This document shows, in pieces, positions 26,453 to 35,933 of a stretch of 64,000 bases of DNA. The stretch is from Labrys miyagiensis (GTDB lineage: Bacteria; Pseudomonadota; Alphaproteobacteria; Rhizobiales; Labraceae). Position 1 is the first letter of the stretch; every line of letters starts with the position of its first letter. Made by a program: the position numbers and the translations under genes. Location: contig NZ_BSPC01000068.1 in the NCBI RefSeq assembly GCF_030160835.1, positions 1-64,000 on the forward strand, written 5' to 3'. The notes beneath the pieces are model-generated. The model saw only the letters and a program-made list of their open reading frames with translations, had not been told where the DNA came from and made no database searches.

Positions 26453-28189
26453 ATGAAACAAAGAATAGTAACATGCCTCGCTGCCAGCCTTGCATTCTGC
26501 AACGTAGCCCTGGCAGATGAAATCACAGCATCGAAATCGGAAATTGTAGCCAAGCTTCCCTATTCGGTTGGCAACATCGCCTTTACGCCGGACAACCAGC
26601 TCATCTTAAGCCATCATCCGTTTTACGCGCCTGACATTCGGGTGGCCAAGCTGACGTCACCGACGACGTTCGTGCCGTTCCCGAATGCCGAGTGGAACAC
26701 GCCGCGCAAGGACTCCGACCATTTTCTTGACAATGTGCTCGGGCTGCGTTCGGACGAGGACGGTGTTGTCTGGATCATCGACATGGGATTCCGCACCGGC
26801 ATCACCCCGAAGCTGGTCGGCTGGAACACGCGCACGAACAGTCTCGAGCGCATCTATTACATGCCCAAGCCCACGACACGGGACGGTTCGCAGCCCCAGG
26901 ATATCGTCATCGACCGCAAGCACGGCAAGTTCTACATCGCCGACGAGGATATCGGCCCCGGCGGCAACGGTTCTCAGGCCGCCATCATTGTCATCGACAT
27001 GAAATCGGGCCTCACCCGCCGCGTGCTCGAGGGCGATGCCTCGACGGTTCCGGAAAATATTCCGATCACCGTGGACGGCAAGGATCTCACCGTTCCGGGC
27101 AGCGACGGCAAACCCACTGCCATCAAGGTCGGATGCGACGGCATCACCATGGATGTCAACTCTGAGTGGGTCTATTTCGCCCCCCTCAGCGGGCGTTCCG
27201 TCTATTGTATCAAGGCCGAGGATCTCGCGGATGAGTCGATCATCGCGTCAGAGCTGAGCAAGAAGGTCGAGCGCTATTCCGCCAAGCCCAACAACGGTGC
27301 CAGCCTGGCGCTGGGCGCCCTGTCGGCGCACGCCGCGCTCAAGCCCTTCCCCGCCGACTTCCGCAGTTCGCAGGTGGTGAATGCCGACGCGACGATCAAC
27401 GTCCGCGTCGGCGGCCACGGGCCCGCGGTCGTGCTGATCCACGGCTTCGGCGAGACCGGCGACATGTGGTCGCCGATGGCCGCAGAGCTTGCGAAGGACC
27501 ACACCGTCGTCGTGCCCGACCTGCGTGGCATGGGCCTGTCCTCGCACCCCGCCGGCGGCTACGACAAGTGGACGCAGGCCGGCGACATCCGCGCCGTCCT
27601 CGACAAGCTGGGCATCGACCGCGCCGACATCGCGGGCCACGACATCGGCGTGATGGTCGCGTATGCCTACGCGGCGCGCTATCCGGACAAGACGAGCCGC
27701 CTGGTCGTGATAGACTCGCCGATTCCCGGCATCCCGCCGTGGAACCAAATCGTGCGCATGCCCGCGTTGTGGCACTTCAACTTCGGGGGCCGGGACGCAG
27801 GGCGCCTGGTCGCCGGCCGCGAGCGCATCTACCTCGACCGCTTCTGGGACGAGTTCGCGGGCGACCCCTCGAAGATTGACGAAGCGACCCGCCGCCACTA
27901 CGCCGCGATCTACGCCAAGCCCGGAGCGATGCATTCCGCGTTCGCCCAATTCCTCGCGATCGACCAGAAGGACGAGGCCGACAACCTCAAGGCGATGGAG
28001 ACGAAGCTGACGATGCCGGTGCTCGCCATCGGCGCCGAGAAGGCCTTCGGCGCCAACGTAGCGGTCCAGATGCGCAACACGGCGACGAATGTACAGGAAG
28101 TCATCGTGCCGTACGCCGGCCACTGGCTGATGGATGAAGCGCCCGCGGCCACGATCGCCGCGGCGAAAGACTTCCTCGCTGCGCACTGA
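26453..28189 (+). CDS. Chimeric exported beta-propeller / alpha-beta hydrolase
   Basis: A 578-residue fusion. Residues 1-21 are a signal peptide (MKQRIVTCLAASLAFCNVAL). Residues about 25-280 are the first two thirds of a Yellow/MRJP-type beta-propeller (VGNIAFTPDNQLILSHHPFY, VVWIIDMGFRTGITPKLVGW), which breaks off after SAKPNN. The sequence then changes to GASLALGALSAHAA, which looks like the remains of a second signal peptide. From about residue 295 it is a complete epoxide hydrolase-like alpha/beta hydrolase (VVLIHGFGETGDMW, nucleophile region GHDIGVM with Asp near 397, AGHWLMDEAP with the catalytic His). The ribosome binding site GGGAGGAAAAC is strong. The fusion probably arose by deletion between two exported-protein genes; each half has known relatives, the combination I do not recognise. 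Confidence 0.88.
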   Translation: MKQRIVTCLAASLAFCNVALADEITASKSEIVAKLPYSVGNIAFTPDNQLILSHHPFYAPDIRVAKLTSPTTFVPFPNAEWNTPRKDSDHFLDNVLGLRSDEDGVVWIIDMGFRTGITPKLVGWNTRTNSLERIYYMPKPTTRDGSQPQDIVIDRKHGKFYIADEDIGPGGNGSQAAIIVIDMKSGLTRRVLEGDASTVPENIPITVDGKDLTVPGSDGKPTAIKVGCDGITMDVNSEWVYFAPLSGRSVYCIKAEDLADESIIASELSKKVERYSAKPNNGASLALGALSAHAALKPFPADFRSSQVVNADATINVRVGGHGPAVVLIHGFGETGDMWSPMAAELAKDHTVVVPDLRGMGLSSHPAGGYDKWTQAGDIRAVLDKLGIDRADIAGHDIGVMVAYAYAARYPDKTSRLVVIDSPIPGIPPWNQIVRMPALWHFNFGGRDAGRLVAGRERIYLDRFWDEFAGDPSKIDEATRRHYAAIYAKPGAMHSAFAQFLAIDQKDEADNLKAMETKLTMPVLAIGAEKAFGANVAVQMRNTATNVQEVIVPYAGHWLMDEAPAATIAAAKDFLAAH

Positions 28190-28471
28190 ATGCGGCGGCT
28201 GCTCCCTCGCACAGGTTACGAATTATCCGTGTCGAGACTTGAAGCGGGATTTCAAGCGTGGTGTGACTATGTCTCCAGCCTGGAACGCCTGCTCAAGGGG
28301 AGCGGAACCATTCGAAAACCAGGCCCGTTCCACGTGGAGGGGCCTCCCTACTCCGGACCACTTCTCGATGGCATTCAACACCTTAGTCTTGTGGCGCCGG
28401 TTGTTCGGCAAGCTTGAATTAACCCACGCGGCCGAGTTGAGCGGGACCGGCGTTAAAGGCGGGCAGATCTG

Positions 28472-29572
28472 GTGACCGTTTCCATCGAGCAGGAAGAAGC
28501 CCCCCTTCCGCAGCCGGTGCTCGGACTGCTTACCCGCGCAGCGATTTTTCTCGTCGTCAGCCTGAAGTCTGGGCCGGAGAACGCCAGGAGCCTGCGGACC
28601 TTTTGTGGCGATCTGTCGGGTCTCATCCGTGCGGTGGAGTTTCGCGATATCGAGGCCGGCCTTACCTGTGTCGCTGCCTTCGGATCCGACGCCTGGGACC
28701 GACTGTTCGGAAGTCCCCGTCCCGCCGAGCTTCATCCTTTCCGGGAGATCCGCTCGGGAGGCCGCCACGCTGTCGCCACGCCGGGCGATGTGCTGTTTCA
28801 CATCCGTGCCAGCCGCATGGATCTTTGTTTCGAACTGGCGACTGAGATCATGCAGCGCATCGGTGAGGCGGTCTTGCCGGTCGACGAAGTGCATGGCTTT
28901 CGCTACTTCGACGATCGTGATCTCATAGGCTTTGTCGATGGCACCGAGAACCCCAGGGGGCCAGCCGCCGCCGCTGCGGCCCTCGTCGGCGAGGAGGACG
29001 CCGCCTTTGCCGGCGGCAGCTATGTCCTGGTGCAGAAATATCTGCATGACCTGGCCGGGTGGAACGCCCTTTCCACGGAGGCGCAGGAGCGGATCATCGG
29101 CCGCCGGAAACTGACCGATATCGAGCTGGACGAAGCCGTCAAGCCGAGCTCGGCCCACAGCGCGCTGACCGTGATCGTCGAGAACGGCAAGGAGGTTAAG
29201 ATCCTGCGCGACAACATGCCGTTTGGGCGGCCCGGCCATGGCGAATTCGGCACCTATTTCATCGGCTATAGCCGCTCGCCCCGCCCGACCGAGCAAATGC
29301 TCGAAAACATGTTCGTGGGCCGGCCGCCCGGCAATTACGACCGGCTGCTGGATTTCAGCCGTGCCGTGACCGGAAATCTGTTTTTTGCTCCCTCCGCGAC
29401 ATTTCTCGACGATAGTGGCGAGGAACAGCCCGCCGCGGCGCTGGCCACGCCATCGGCAGAGCCACCCCCGGTTTCGCCGGTCGACGACGCATCCCACGAC
29501 ACCTCGCACGACAGTTCGCGCGACAGTACTCTTGGCATCGGATCCCTCAAAGGAGACCACCGGCATGAATAA
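28472..29572 (+). CDS. DyP-type peroxidase with encapsulin cargo peptide
   Basis: A 366-residue heme peroxidase. The diagnostic GFVDG motif with the distal Asp is at 153-157 (DLIGFVDGTENP), the proximal His is likely H229 in KPSSAHSAL, and the catalytic Arg is R246 in ILRDNMPFG. After residue 315 comes a Pro/Ala/Asp-rich linker, ending in STLGIGSLKG (352-361), the canonical family 1 encapsulin targeting peptide. The GTG start at 28472 follows an AAAGGCGGG stretch. The stop overlaps the encapsulin start by eight bases. The enzyme oxidises dyes, phenolics or other substrates with peroxide inside the shell. The 282 bases upstream hold no clear gene. Confidence 0.95.
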   Translation: MTVSIEQEEAPLPQPVLGLLTRAAIFLVVSLKSGPENARSLRTFCGDLSGLIRAVEFRDIEAGLTCVAAFGSDAWDRLFGSPRPAELHPFREIRSGGRHAVATPGDVLFHIRASRMDLCFELATEIMQRIGEAVLPVDEVHGFRYFDDRDLIGFVDGTENPRGPAAAAAALVGEEDAAFAGGSYVLVQKYLHDLAGWNALSTEAQERIIGRRKLTDIELDEAVKPSSAHSALTVIVENGKEVKILRDNMPFGRPGHGEFGTYFIGYSRSPRPTEQMLENMFVGRPPGNYDRLLDFSRAVTGNLFFAPSATFLDDSGEEQPAAALATPSAEPPPVSPVDDASHDTSHDSSRDSTLGIGSLKGDHRHE

Positions 29573-30383
29573 TCTCCATCGCGAGCTGGCGCCGATTTCG
29601 GACGCGGCGTGGTCTGAGATCGAGGAGGAAACGACCCGCACGCTCAAGTGCTATCTTGCAGGCCGGCGTGTGGTGGATGTGCCGGTTCCCGCCGGCGTCG
29701 GACTGTCAGCGGTCGGCACCGGCCATCTTGTCAAGATTGGGGCACCCGCCGAGGGCGTCATCGCCAGGCAACGCGAGGTGAAGGCACTGGTGGAATTGCG
29801 CGTACCATTCGAATTGACGCGCGCAGCGATCGACGATGTCGAGCGGGGCTCGAACGATTCCGACTGGCAGCCTGCCAAGGATGCCGCCCGGATCCTGGCC
29901 TTCGCCGAGGACCGCGCCATTTTCGAAGGCTACGGCAAGGCCAACATCGTCGGCATCCAGGAAGGCACCAGCAATCCCGTCATGACCCTGCCGGCCAATG
30001 TGGATGATTATCCCGATGCCATCGCCCAAGCCCTGAGCCAGTTGCGCCTCGTCGGCGTGAACGGACCCTATGCCGTGCTGTTGGGGGCCGAGGCCTATAC
30101 CGCGCTCGCCGAGACAAGCGATCACGGCTACCCTGTGCTGGAGCACGTCAAGCGTCTCATCGACGACGAGATCATCTGGGCGCCGGCCATTTCAGGGGCC
30201 TATGTCGTTACCACGCGCGGCGGCGATTTCGAGCTTGCCATCGGGCAGGATATCTCCATCGGATACCTCAGCCATACCGACGATACCGTCCGGCTCTACC
30301 TCCAGGAAAGCTTCACCTTCCGCCACCTGACGAGCGAGGCAGCCGTCGTGCTTCGCGCGAGTTCCGACAAGCCCTCTGCCTAA
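29565..30383 (+). CDS. Encapsulin nanocompartment shell protein (family 1)
   Basis: A 272-residue HK97-fold shell protein beginning MNNLHRELAPISDAAWSEIE, with the family blocks ARQREVKALVELRVPFELTR, FEGYGKANIVGI, and the C-terminal VRLYLQESFTFRHLTSEAAV. Length is as expected for a shell of 60 subunits. Its ATG lies within the last codons of the DyP gene, with AAAGGAGA upstream, so cargo and shell are made together. No second cargo gene is seen. Known relatives store DyP for oxidative stress defence. Confidence 0.95.
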   Translation: MNNLHRELAPISDAAWSEIEEETTRTLKCYLAGRRVVDVPVPAGVGLSAVGTGHLVKIGAPAEGVIARQREVKALVELRVPFELTRAAIDDVERGSNDSDWQPAKDAARILAFAEDRAIFEGYGKANIVGIQEGTSNPVMTLPANVDDYPDAIAQALSQLRLVGVNGPYAVLLGAEAYTALAETSDHGYPVLEHVKRLIDDEIIWAPAISGAYVVTTRGGDFELAIGQDISIGYLSHTDDTVRLYLQESFTFRHLTSEAAVVLRASSDKPSA

Positions 30384-30761
30384 GATTAGACGTTCGCTCC
30401 AGACTGAGAGACATAAACCCCGTTCTGCGAATCCCCTGCTCGCTTGTCCGTCGCTATTGCTATGGAATGGGGGATCCGTTCCTCGGCCCGAGAGCATTCG
30501 ATGGCCTTTGCCGCCACATCGATCCGACATCGGCTTGCGTCTAACGTTGGCTATGCGCCAATTGCAGAAGCTCTCCGTCTGCTCGGAAGCTGACATGTGA
30601 CCACGCGTTTCCTCGCACCAGGATCGAAGGGCTCACGGCATGTTGGATGGCGCTCGCGAGGGCACAGGGATAACTTCATCTACACCGTTATACCAAGGTC
30701 GTGGCGCCGGGCGAGGCTCTCAAACGTGGAACGCAACGTTTTTGTCGGCGAAAGGCTCGGG

Positions 30762-33551
30762 ATGCCCGACGGAAGGCTCACGACGTTCGCGTTCGGTCCT
30801 TTCCGCCTGTTCGCTGCGGAACGTCGGCTTGAGAAAGACGGCAAGCCTGTGCGTCTGGGAAGCCGCGCACTCGACCTTCTGATTGTTCTCGTTGAGAGCG
30901 CTGGCGAGGTGGTCTCAAATCACGACATTCTTGAACGAGTCTGGCGCGGTGTGACAGTCGACGAGGGTAGCCTGCGCTTTCATGTCAAAAATCTTCGCAG
31001 GGCGCTTGCGGACAATCTGCGGGACACCCCTTACATCACGAACGTATCCGGCCGCGGCTATTGTTTTGCCGCGCGCGTGGAGCGGCTGGATCGAGAGGGC
31101 ATGCCCGGATCGAACGGAGCATCGCTCGCTGCAGCACCCAATTTGCCGATCCGGGGAAGAGCGATTGTGGGCCGCACGAACAATATAGAACTCGTATCTC
31201 GCGAATTGTCGCGCGGCCGCCTGGTCACCATTGCCGGGCCGGGCGGTATCGGCAAGACAACCTTGGCGATCGCAACGGCCGAAGCATTGCGCCCGAGCTT
31301 CGGCAATGCAGTGTTCTTCGTCGACCTGGCGCCGGTGGAGGATGCCGCGCTGGTTTTGAGCGCCGTGGTATCTGTGCTGGGCATCGTCCGGAGCGACGAT
31401 GAGCCGATGGCGGCCGTCGTCGAGTTCTTGCGAAACCGGCGACTGCTTATCGTCCTCGACAACTGCGAGCAGGTCATCGAGGCAGTAGCCGCACTTGCCG
31501 ACCGTATCGTTCGGGATACCATCGGGACGCATGTGCTGGTCACGAGTCGGGAGACGCTGCGGGTCGAGGACGAGCGCGTGCACCGGCTGATGCCTCTCGA
31601 ATGCCCGCCCGACAAGGACGATATGTCGGCCGAGGAGGCAATGAGCTACGCAGCCATGCAGCTTTTCGTCGATCGCACAACCGCCGGCTTTGGCGGGTTT
31701 GTGCTTGACGATGCACTTGTACCAGCGGCCGCCGAAATCTGCCGCCGCCTGGACGGCATTCCGTTGGCCATCGAACTGGCGGCGGCCCGTGTGGAATTCT
31801 TCGGACTTTCCGGTCTAGCGCGCGGCCTGAACGATATGTTCGCCCTGTTGACGCGGGGGCGACGGTTTGCGTTGCCGCGTCATCAGACGCTGCGTGCGGC
31901 ACTGGATTGGAGCTACCATCTGCTCTCGCCGATCGAACAGGCAGTCCTGCAGGGCATCGCCATATTCCGTACGACGTTCACGCTGGAATCGGCTCTCGCG
32001 ATCGTGCCGGGACCGGCAACCACGGCCGACAACGCCACGGACGCGATGGCCAACCTGGTCGCCAAGTCGATGCTGACCGCGGACAGCACAGGTGATGTCG
32101 TGCAGTATCGACTGTTGGAGTCGACGCGGATCTATGCAAGCGAAAAGCTCACGGCTAGCGGCGACAAGCCAGAGACAGCAAGGCGGCATGCAGATCATCA
32201 TTTGAAGTTGATCGAGGCCGCGCCCGCCGACTGGGAATCGGATGCTGGCAAGGCGTGGTTGCGGCTTCACGCCGGCCGGATCGATGACGTAAGAGCAGCG
32301 CTCGATTGGTGTTTTTCCAACACAGGCGACCTGTCGATCGGGTTGCGCTTGATTGTCGCTTCCGCGCGGCTCTGGTTTCAGTTGTCGCTGACCCTGGAAT
32401 GCCGGGATCGGGTCGAGGCAGCTCTTCGGTTTGCGCTGGGCCGGCCCGAGCTGGACGGGGCCATGGAGATGCGGCTGCAGGCGGCCCTCGGCCACGCCCT
32501 CTGGTATTCGGCAAGCGAAGCGGACCGATTGGAGCGTGCTTTTCGCAGGGCCTTGGCGCTGGCCGATGAGGTGGGTGAGGTGCCCGTGCAATTGCAGGCG
32601 CTTTGGGGTCTATGGGCCGCTCGGCGCGCGCTTGGCCGATATCGGGAAGCCTTGGCGATTGCGGAGAATTACGCGACTCTGGCCGAGAAGGCCGGTGACG
32701 AGGCTGCCAGGCTGCTGGGTGGCAGGATCCTTGGATTGACCCACCATCAACTCGGCAACCAGGGGACTGCCCGCGACCTGTCCGAGCAGGTGCTGCGGGT
32801 CGGACGCCGTGCCGGGAATACCTTGAATAGCGAATTCCAGGTCGGGCACGAGATCACTGCGGCGACGATGCTGACGCGGATTCTGTGGTTGCAGGGCTTT
32901 CCCGATCAGGCAACGACCATGCTGCAGCAAGCCATCGCTGCGGCGGAACAATCCGATCACTGGTATTCGATGTACTACGTCCTCTGCTTTGCCGGCTGCC
33001 CGCTGTCGCTATGGCTCGGCAATCTTGCACAGGCACAGCATTACCTCGATCGGACTGTGAATCGTGCCGCGGCGGACCGATGGAGGCGATGCTGGGCGTT
33101 TATCCTGCGGCTGCGGCAAAGCGGTGAGCGAGAGGCCCTGATCGCGTCGTCGCTTGAGCCAAGAGTGGACTTGAATACGGCGCAGGAGATCGCCGCGCTG
33201 GCCTCGGCTGCAACAATACCGATGCCGCAGCCTGACGATGATGGGAGCGATGCTCTCTGGAGCTTGCCCGAAGTGCTGCGTGTCAACGCCGAAGTGCTGC
33301 TCTGGCAGGGCGGGCCGGATGCGGCAGCGGCTGCCGAGCCCAAGCTGCTTCGTTCCCTGGACCTGGCGCGGGCGCAGTCGACACTGTCGTGGGAACTGCG
33401 CACAGCCACCAGCCTGGCAAGACTATGGTATCGGAACGGCCGCATCGCTCCGGCCCGCGACCTCCTGGCGGCAACCTGCGATCGCTTCTCCGAGGGATTT
33501 GACACCGCGGACGTCGCCGGCGCGCGGCAGTTCATTGCCCAATGGTCCTGA
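30762..33551 (+). CDS. Winged-helix / NTPase / TPR-type regulator
   Basis: An approximately 930-residue regulator. Residues about 5-105 form an OmpR-type winged helix (RLTTFAFGPFRLFAAERRLE, LLIVLVESAGEVVSNHDILE, YITNVSGRGYCFAARV). The NTPase domain has Walker A in GPGGIGKTTLAIA (about residues 157-169) and Walker B in RRLLIVLDNCEQV. The C-terminal 450 residues are helical and Ala/Leu-rich with TPR-like repeats. The ATG at 30762 is chosen for its GAAAGG box; the frame extends to 30597 without support. It follows the encapsulin gene by 378 bases in the same direction; that interval holds no recognised gene. It may regulate the peroxidase locus, but this is inference. Confidence 0.85.
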   Translation: MPDGRLTTFAFGPFRLFAAERRLEKDGKPVRLGSRALDLLIVLVESAGEVVSNHDILERVWRGVTVDEGSLRFHVKNLRRALADNLRDTPYITNVSGRGYCFAARVERLDREGMPGSNGASLAAAPNLPIRGRAIVGRTNNIELVSRELSRGRLVTIAGPGGIGKTTLAIATAEALRPSFGNAVFFVDLAPVEDAALVLSAVVSVLGIVRSDDEPMAAVVEFLRNRRLLIVLDNCEQVIEAVAALADRIVRDTIGTHVLVTSRETLRVEDERVHRLMPLECPPDKDDMSAEEAMSYAAMQLFVDRTTAGFGGFVLDDALVPAAAEICRRLDGIPLAIELAAARVEFFGLSGLARGLNDMFALLTRGRRFALPRHQTLRAALDWSYHLLSPIEQAVLQGIAIFRTTFTLESALAIVPGPATTADNATDAMANLVAKSMLTADSTGDVVQYRLLESTRIYASEKLTASGDKPETARRHADHHLKLIEAAPADWESDAGKAWLRLHAGRIDDVRAALDWCFSNTGDLSIGLRLIVASARLWFQLSLTLECRDRVEAALRFALGRPELDGAMEMRLQAALGHALWYSASEADRLERAFRRALALADEVGEVPVQLQALWGLWAARRALGRYREALAIAENYATLAEKAGDEAARLLGGRILGLTHHQLGNQGTARDLSEQVLRVGRRAGNTLNSEFQVGHEITAATMLTRILWLQGFPDQATTMLQQAIAAAEQSDHWYSMYYVLCFAGCPLSLWLGNLAQAQHYLDRTVNRAAADRWRRCWAFILRLRQSGEREALIASSLEPRVDLNTAQEIAALASAATIPMPQPDDDGSDALWSLPEVLRVNAEVLLWQGGPDAAAAAEPKLLRSLDLARAQSTLSWELRTATSLARLWYRNGRIAPARDLLAATCDRFSEGFDTADVAGARQFIAQWS

Positions 33552-33814
33552 TAGCTTGCAAGGCCATACCTTTCCGGCACCCGGCGCGCCGATCCCACTC
33601 ACAAGATATCCCAATCGCTCACACGACTAAGGCTGACCTACCTGCCAGCATTGCACTCGATTAGCGGCCGATCCGGCGGCCGCCTGCTTGGGCATCCTGG
33701 GTGCACTCCTCTGTTGGGGGCGCGCACCACGGTCGCGAAACAGGAGGTAGGGTCGTGTGCAGCAGTCCTTCATCCCCTATGCCGTCGCGCCGACTTGATC
33801 GCCGGCGAGTGCCG

Positions 33815-34711
33815 CTATCCTGCCTTCTCGGCGATTTCACCGCCCGCATTCAATCGATCCAACAGGGCCAGCAGGATCGGCGAGCTGTTGGCTCGGTGGT
33901 AACCCAAAACGAGATCAATGGCCGGTGCCTCCCCCTTGAGCGGGCGGCTGACCACCGACCAGGGCAGGAAGTTCGCCGCATAGGCCGGCAACAGGGCGTA
34001 GCCTCTGGTGGAGGCGACCAGCGAGATTCCCATGGCAAAATTGTCGATCGTCTGGGCCGGGGCCACCGGCACCCCGCGCTGCTTCATGTAGTCGCCAACG
34101 ATGTCGCGCAAGACGTGAGGAACATCGGAGAAGCCGATGAAAGGATCATCCTTGAGATCGGACACATCGATCTCCGATTGCTTCGCCAGGACGTGGTCGC
34201 TTGGCAGGATAACCACGATGGGTTCGCGCCCGAGCAGCCGATAGGCCAGCCCTGGTTTCGGCTCCCTTCGGATGATAACCACGTCGAGCTTGCCCTGCTC
34301 CACCTCGTCGGCAAGTTGCGGGGAGTAGCCGCTCGAGACACGCAGTTCGAGCCTGGCCAAATCGTCGCCCAGCGCCCGGGTCACCTTGGCCAACCAGTCG
34401 ACCTCTTCGCCGATGAGGAACCCCATGCGGAAAACCGGCTTCTCCGGTCGTGCCGCCCGTCGGGCGGCCTCGACGGCGGTGCTGGCCTGGGCAACCGCGA
34501 GCCGCGCGTGATCCAGGAAGGCGCGGCCCGCGACCGTGGGTTCCACGCCGTGCGTCGTGCGCGTGAGCAGCGGAAAGCCGACTTCATATTCCAGGTCCCG
34601 GATCTGACGGCTCAACGAGGGTTGGGATGTGTGCAGCCGGCGCTCCGCCGCTGCGGTCAACCCGCCCTCCTCGACCACCGCGATGAAGTACCGAAGATGC
34701 CTCAACTCCAT
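33815..34711 (-). CDS. LysR-type transcriptional regulator
   Basis: A 298-residue LTTR with the N-terminal winged HTH (MELRHLRYFIAVVEEGGLTA, SQPSLSRQIRDLEYEVGF) and a C-terminal effector-binding domain of two alpha/beta lobes (FRMGFLIGEEVDWLAKVTRA, PIVVILPSDHVLAKQSEIDV). The ATG at 34711 was preferred over a GTG six bases upstream. It is divergent from the SDR gene at 34928, the classical arrangement in which an LTTR controls the neighbouring operon from the shared promoter region. The cluster suggests an electrophile or aromatic ligand, not determinable here. Confidence 0.92.
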   Translation of the reverse strand: MELRHLRYFIAVVEEGGLTAAAERRLHTSQPSLSRQIRDLEYEVGFPLLTRTTHGVEPTVAGRAFLDHARLAVAQASTAVEAARRAARPEKPVFRMGFLIGEEVDWLAKVTRALGDDLARLELRVSSGYSPQLADEVEQGKLDVVIIRREPKPGLAYRLLGREPIVVILPSDHVLAKQSEIDVSDLKDDPFIGFSDVPHVLRDIVGDYMKQRGVPVAPAQTIDNFAMGISLVASTRGYALLPAYAANFLPWSVVSRPLKGEAPAIDLVLGYHRANSSPILLALLDRLNAGGEIAEKAG

Positions 34712-34927
34712 GCCCACCTCATGCCTCCCAGGTATGGGGCGAAGCTTACAAAGTCTTTTTCACAAAGGCCAGAACGACCTACCTCATACCCACGAACGAA
34801 GGGAACGCTCTCGCGCTTCCATCTGAATAGGCAACGACAATGACGAGCTATGGACATGAGACGGCGCGGCCGACGGCATCGTCCTTCCCTTCCTGAAAAC
34901 CCCTGATCCTTTGAAAGGAGCCATCCC

Positions 34928-35668
34928 ATGGCAAATCTGAGCAACAAGGCTGCGCTCGTCACCGGCGCTTCACGCGGCATCGGCGCGGCAATCGCCAAGC
35001 GCCTGGCCGCCGACGGCGCCAACGTGGCCATCACCTATGCCCGCGGCGCGAACGCCGCCGCCGAAGTGGTCAAGGCCATCGAGACGTTCGGCGGCAAGGC
35101 AATCGCCATCCAGGCGGACGCCACCGACGCCAAGGCCGTCACGGCTGCGGTCGAGGCGACAGTCTCCGCCTTCGGCCGGCTCGACGTGCTGGTTAACAAC
35201 GCCGGCACCGCCATCCCCAAACCATTCGAAGAGTCGACGCTGGAAGAGATGGATCAGGTGATCGATCTCAACCTACGCGGTGTGCTCGTCGCCACCCAAG
35301 CAGCGCTGAAGCATCTGGGTAGCGGCGGGCGCATCATCAATATCGGCTCCTGCGTCGGCGAGCGGATGATGACGCCCGGACTCGTCGCCTATTCCGCCAC
35401 CAAGGGCGCGGTCAAGATGTTCACGCAAGGCTTGTCGCGTGAGGTCGGCCCGCGTGGGATTACCGTCAACAACATCCAGCCCGGTCCGATCGACACCGAC
35501 CTGAATCCCGCAGCCGGCGATTGGGCCACCCCGCAGACCGAGAACACGGCTCTGAAGCGCTACGGCCACGTAGACGACATCGCCGCCATGGTGGCCTTCG
35601 TCGCCGGCCCCGAGGCCAGCTACATCACCGGCGCGAACCTCACCGTTGATGGCGGCACCAACGCCTGA
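34928..35668 (+). CDS. SDR-family oxidoreductase (FabG-like)
   Basis: A 246-residue classical short-chain dehydrogenase with TGASRGIGAAIAKRLAADGA, NNAG, the serine block INIGS and YSATK active site, and C-terminal ITGANLTVDGGTNA. It is complete and has a strong AAAGGAG ribosome binding site. As the first gene of the cluster opposite the LysR regulator, it is the likeliest direct target. A strong hairpin terminator follows its stop, so it may be transcribed separately from the genes beyond. Confidence 0.93.
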   Translation: MANLSNKAALVTGASRGIGAAIAKRLAADGANVAITYARGANAAAEVVKAIETFGGKAIAIQADATDAKAVTAAVEATVSAFGRLDVLVNNAGTAIPKPFEESTLEEMDQVIDLNLRGVLVATQAALKHLGSGGRIINIGSCVGERMMTPGLVAYSATKGAVKMFTQGLSREVGPRGITVNNIQPGPIDTDLNPAAGDWATPQTENTALKRYGHVDDIAAMVAFVAGPEASYITGANLTVDGGTNA

Positions 35669-35676
35669 GGCGCCCA

Positions 35677-35700
35677 GGGCCGGATGACAGCATCCGGCCC
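35677..35700 (+). terminator. Rho-independent terminator after the SDR gene
   Basis: A perfect 10-base stem, GGGCCGGATG / CATCCGGCCC, with loop ACAG, starts 9 bases after the SDR stop. A T-rich tract (ATATTTTTCTT) follows about 10 bases later. The spacing is a little loose, but the stem is very stable. Confidence 0.7.
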
Positions 35701-35783
35701 ACCAGGAATATTTTTCTTCAAACATTTTGAGTGCGCGTGGCGGTTTAACGCCTTGAATCTGACGCGCCGCTAGGAGCACGGCT

Positions 35784-35900
35784 ATGACCAATTGCAACGG
35801 AAAGACCGCCTTCGTCACCGGCGCCTCGCGCGGCATCGGAGTGAACCAGGCCTCTTCCGTCAGCGGCCTGCCGATGTTCGGCAACGCCTTCCCCGCCTGA
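35784..35900 (+). pseudogene. Truncated SDR start, 38-codon relic
   Basis: A short open frame with a good AGGAG ribosome binding site encodes MTNCNGKTAFVTGASRGIG, the nucleotide-binding start of an SDR, and then jumps to VNQASSVSGLPMFGNAFPA and a stop. The reading frame is intact, but nearly all of the enzyme is gone, consistent with an internal deletion. Residual translation is possible. Confidence 0.75.
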
Positions 35901-35933
35901 TTCCTTTTCCTTCTCCACTCAAAGGTTCTCGTC

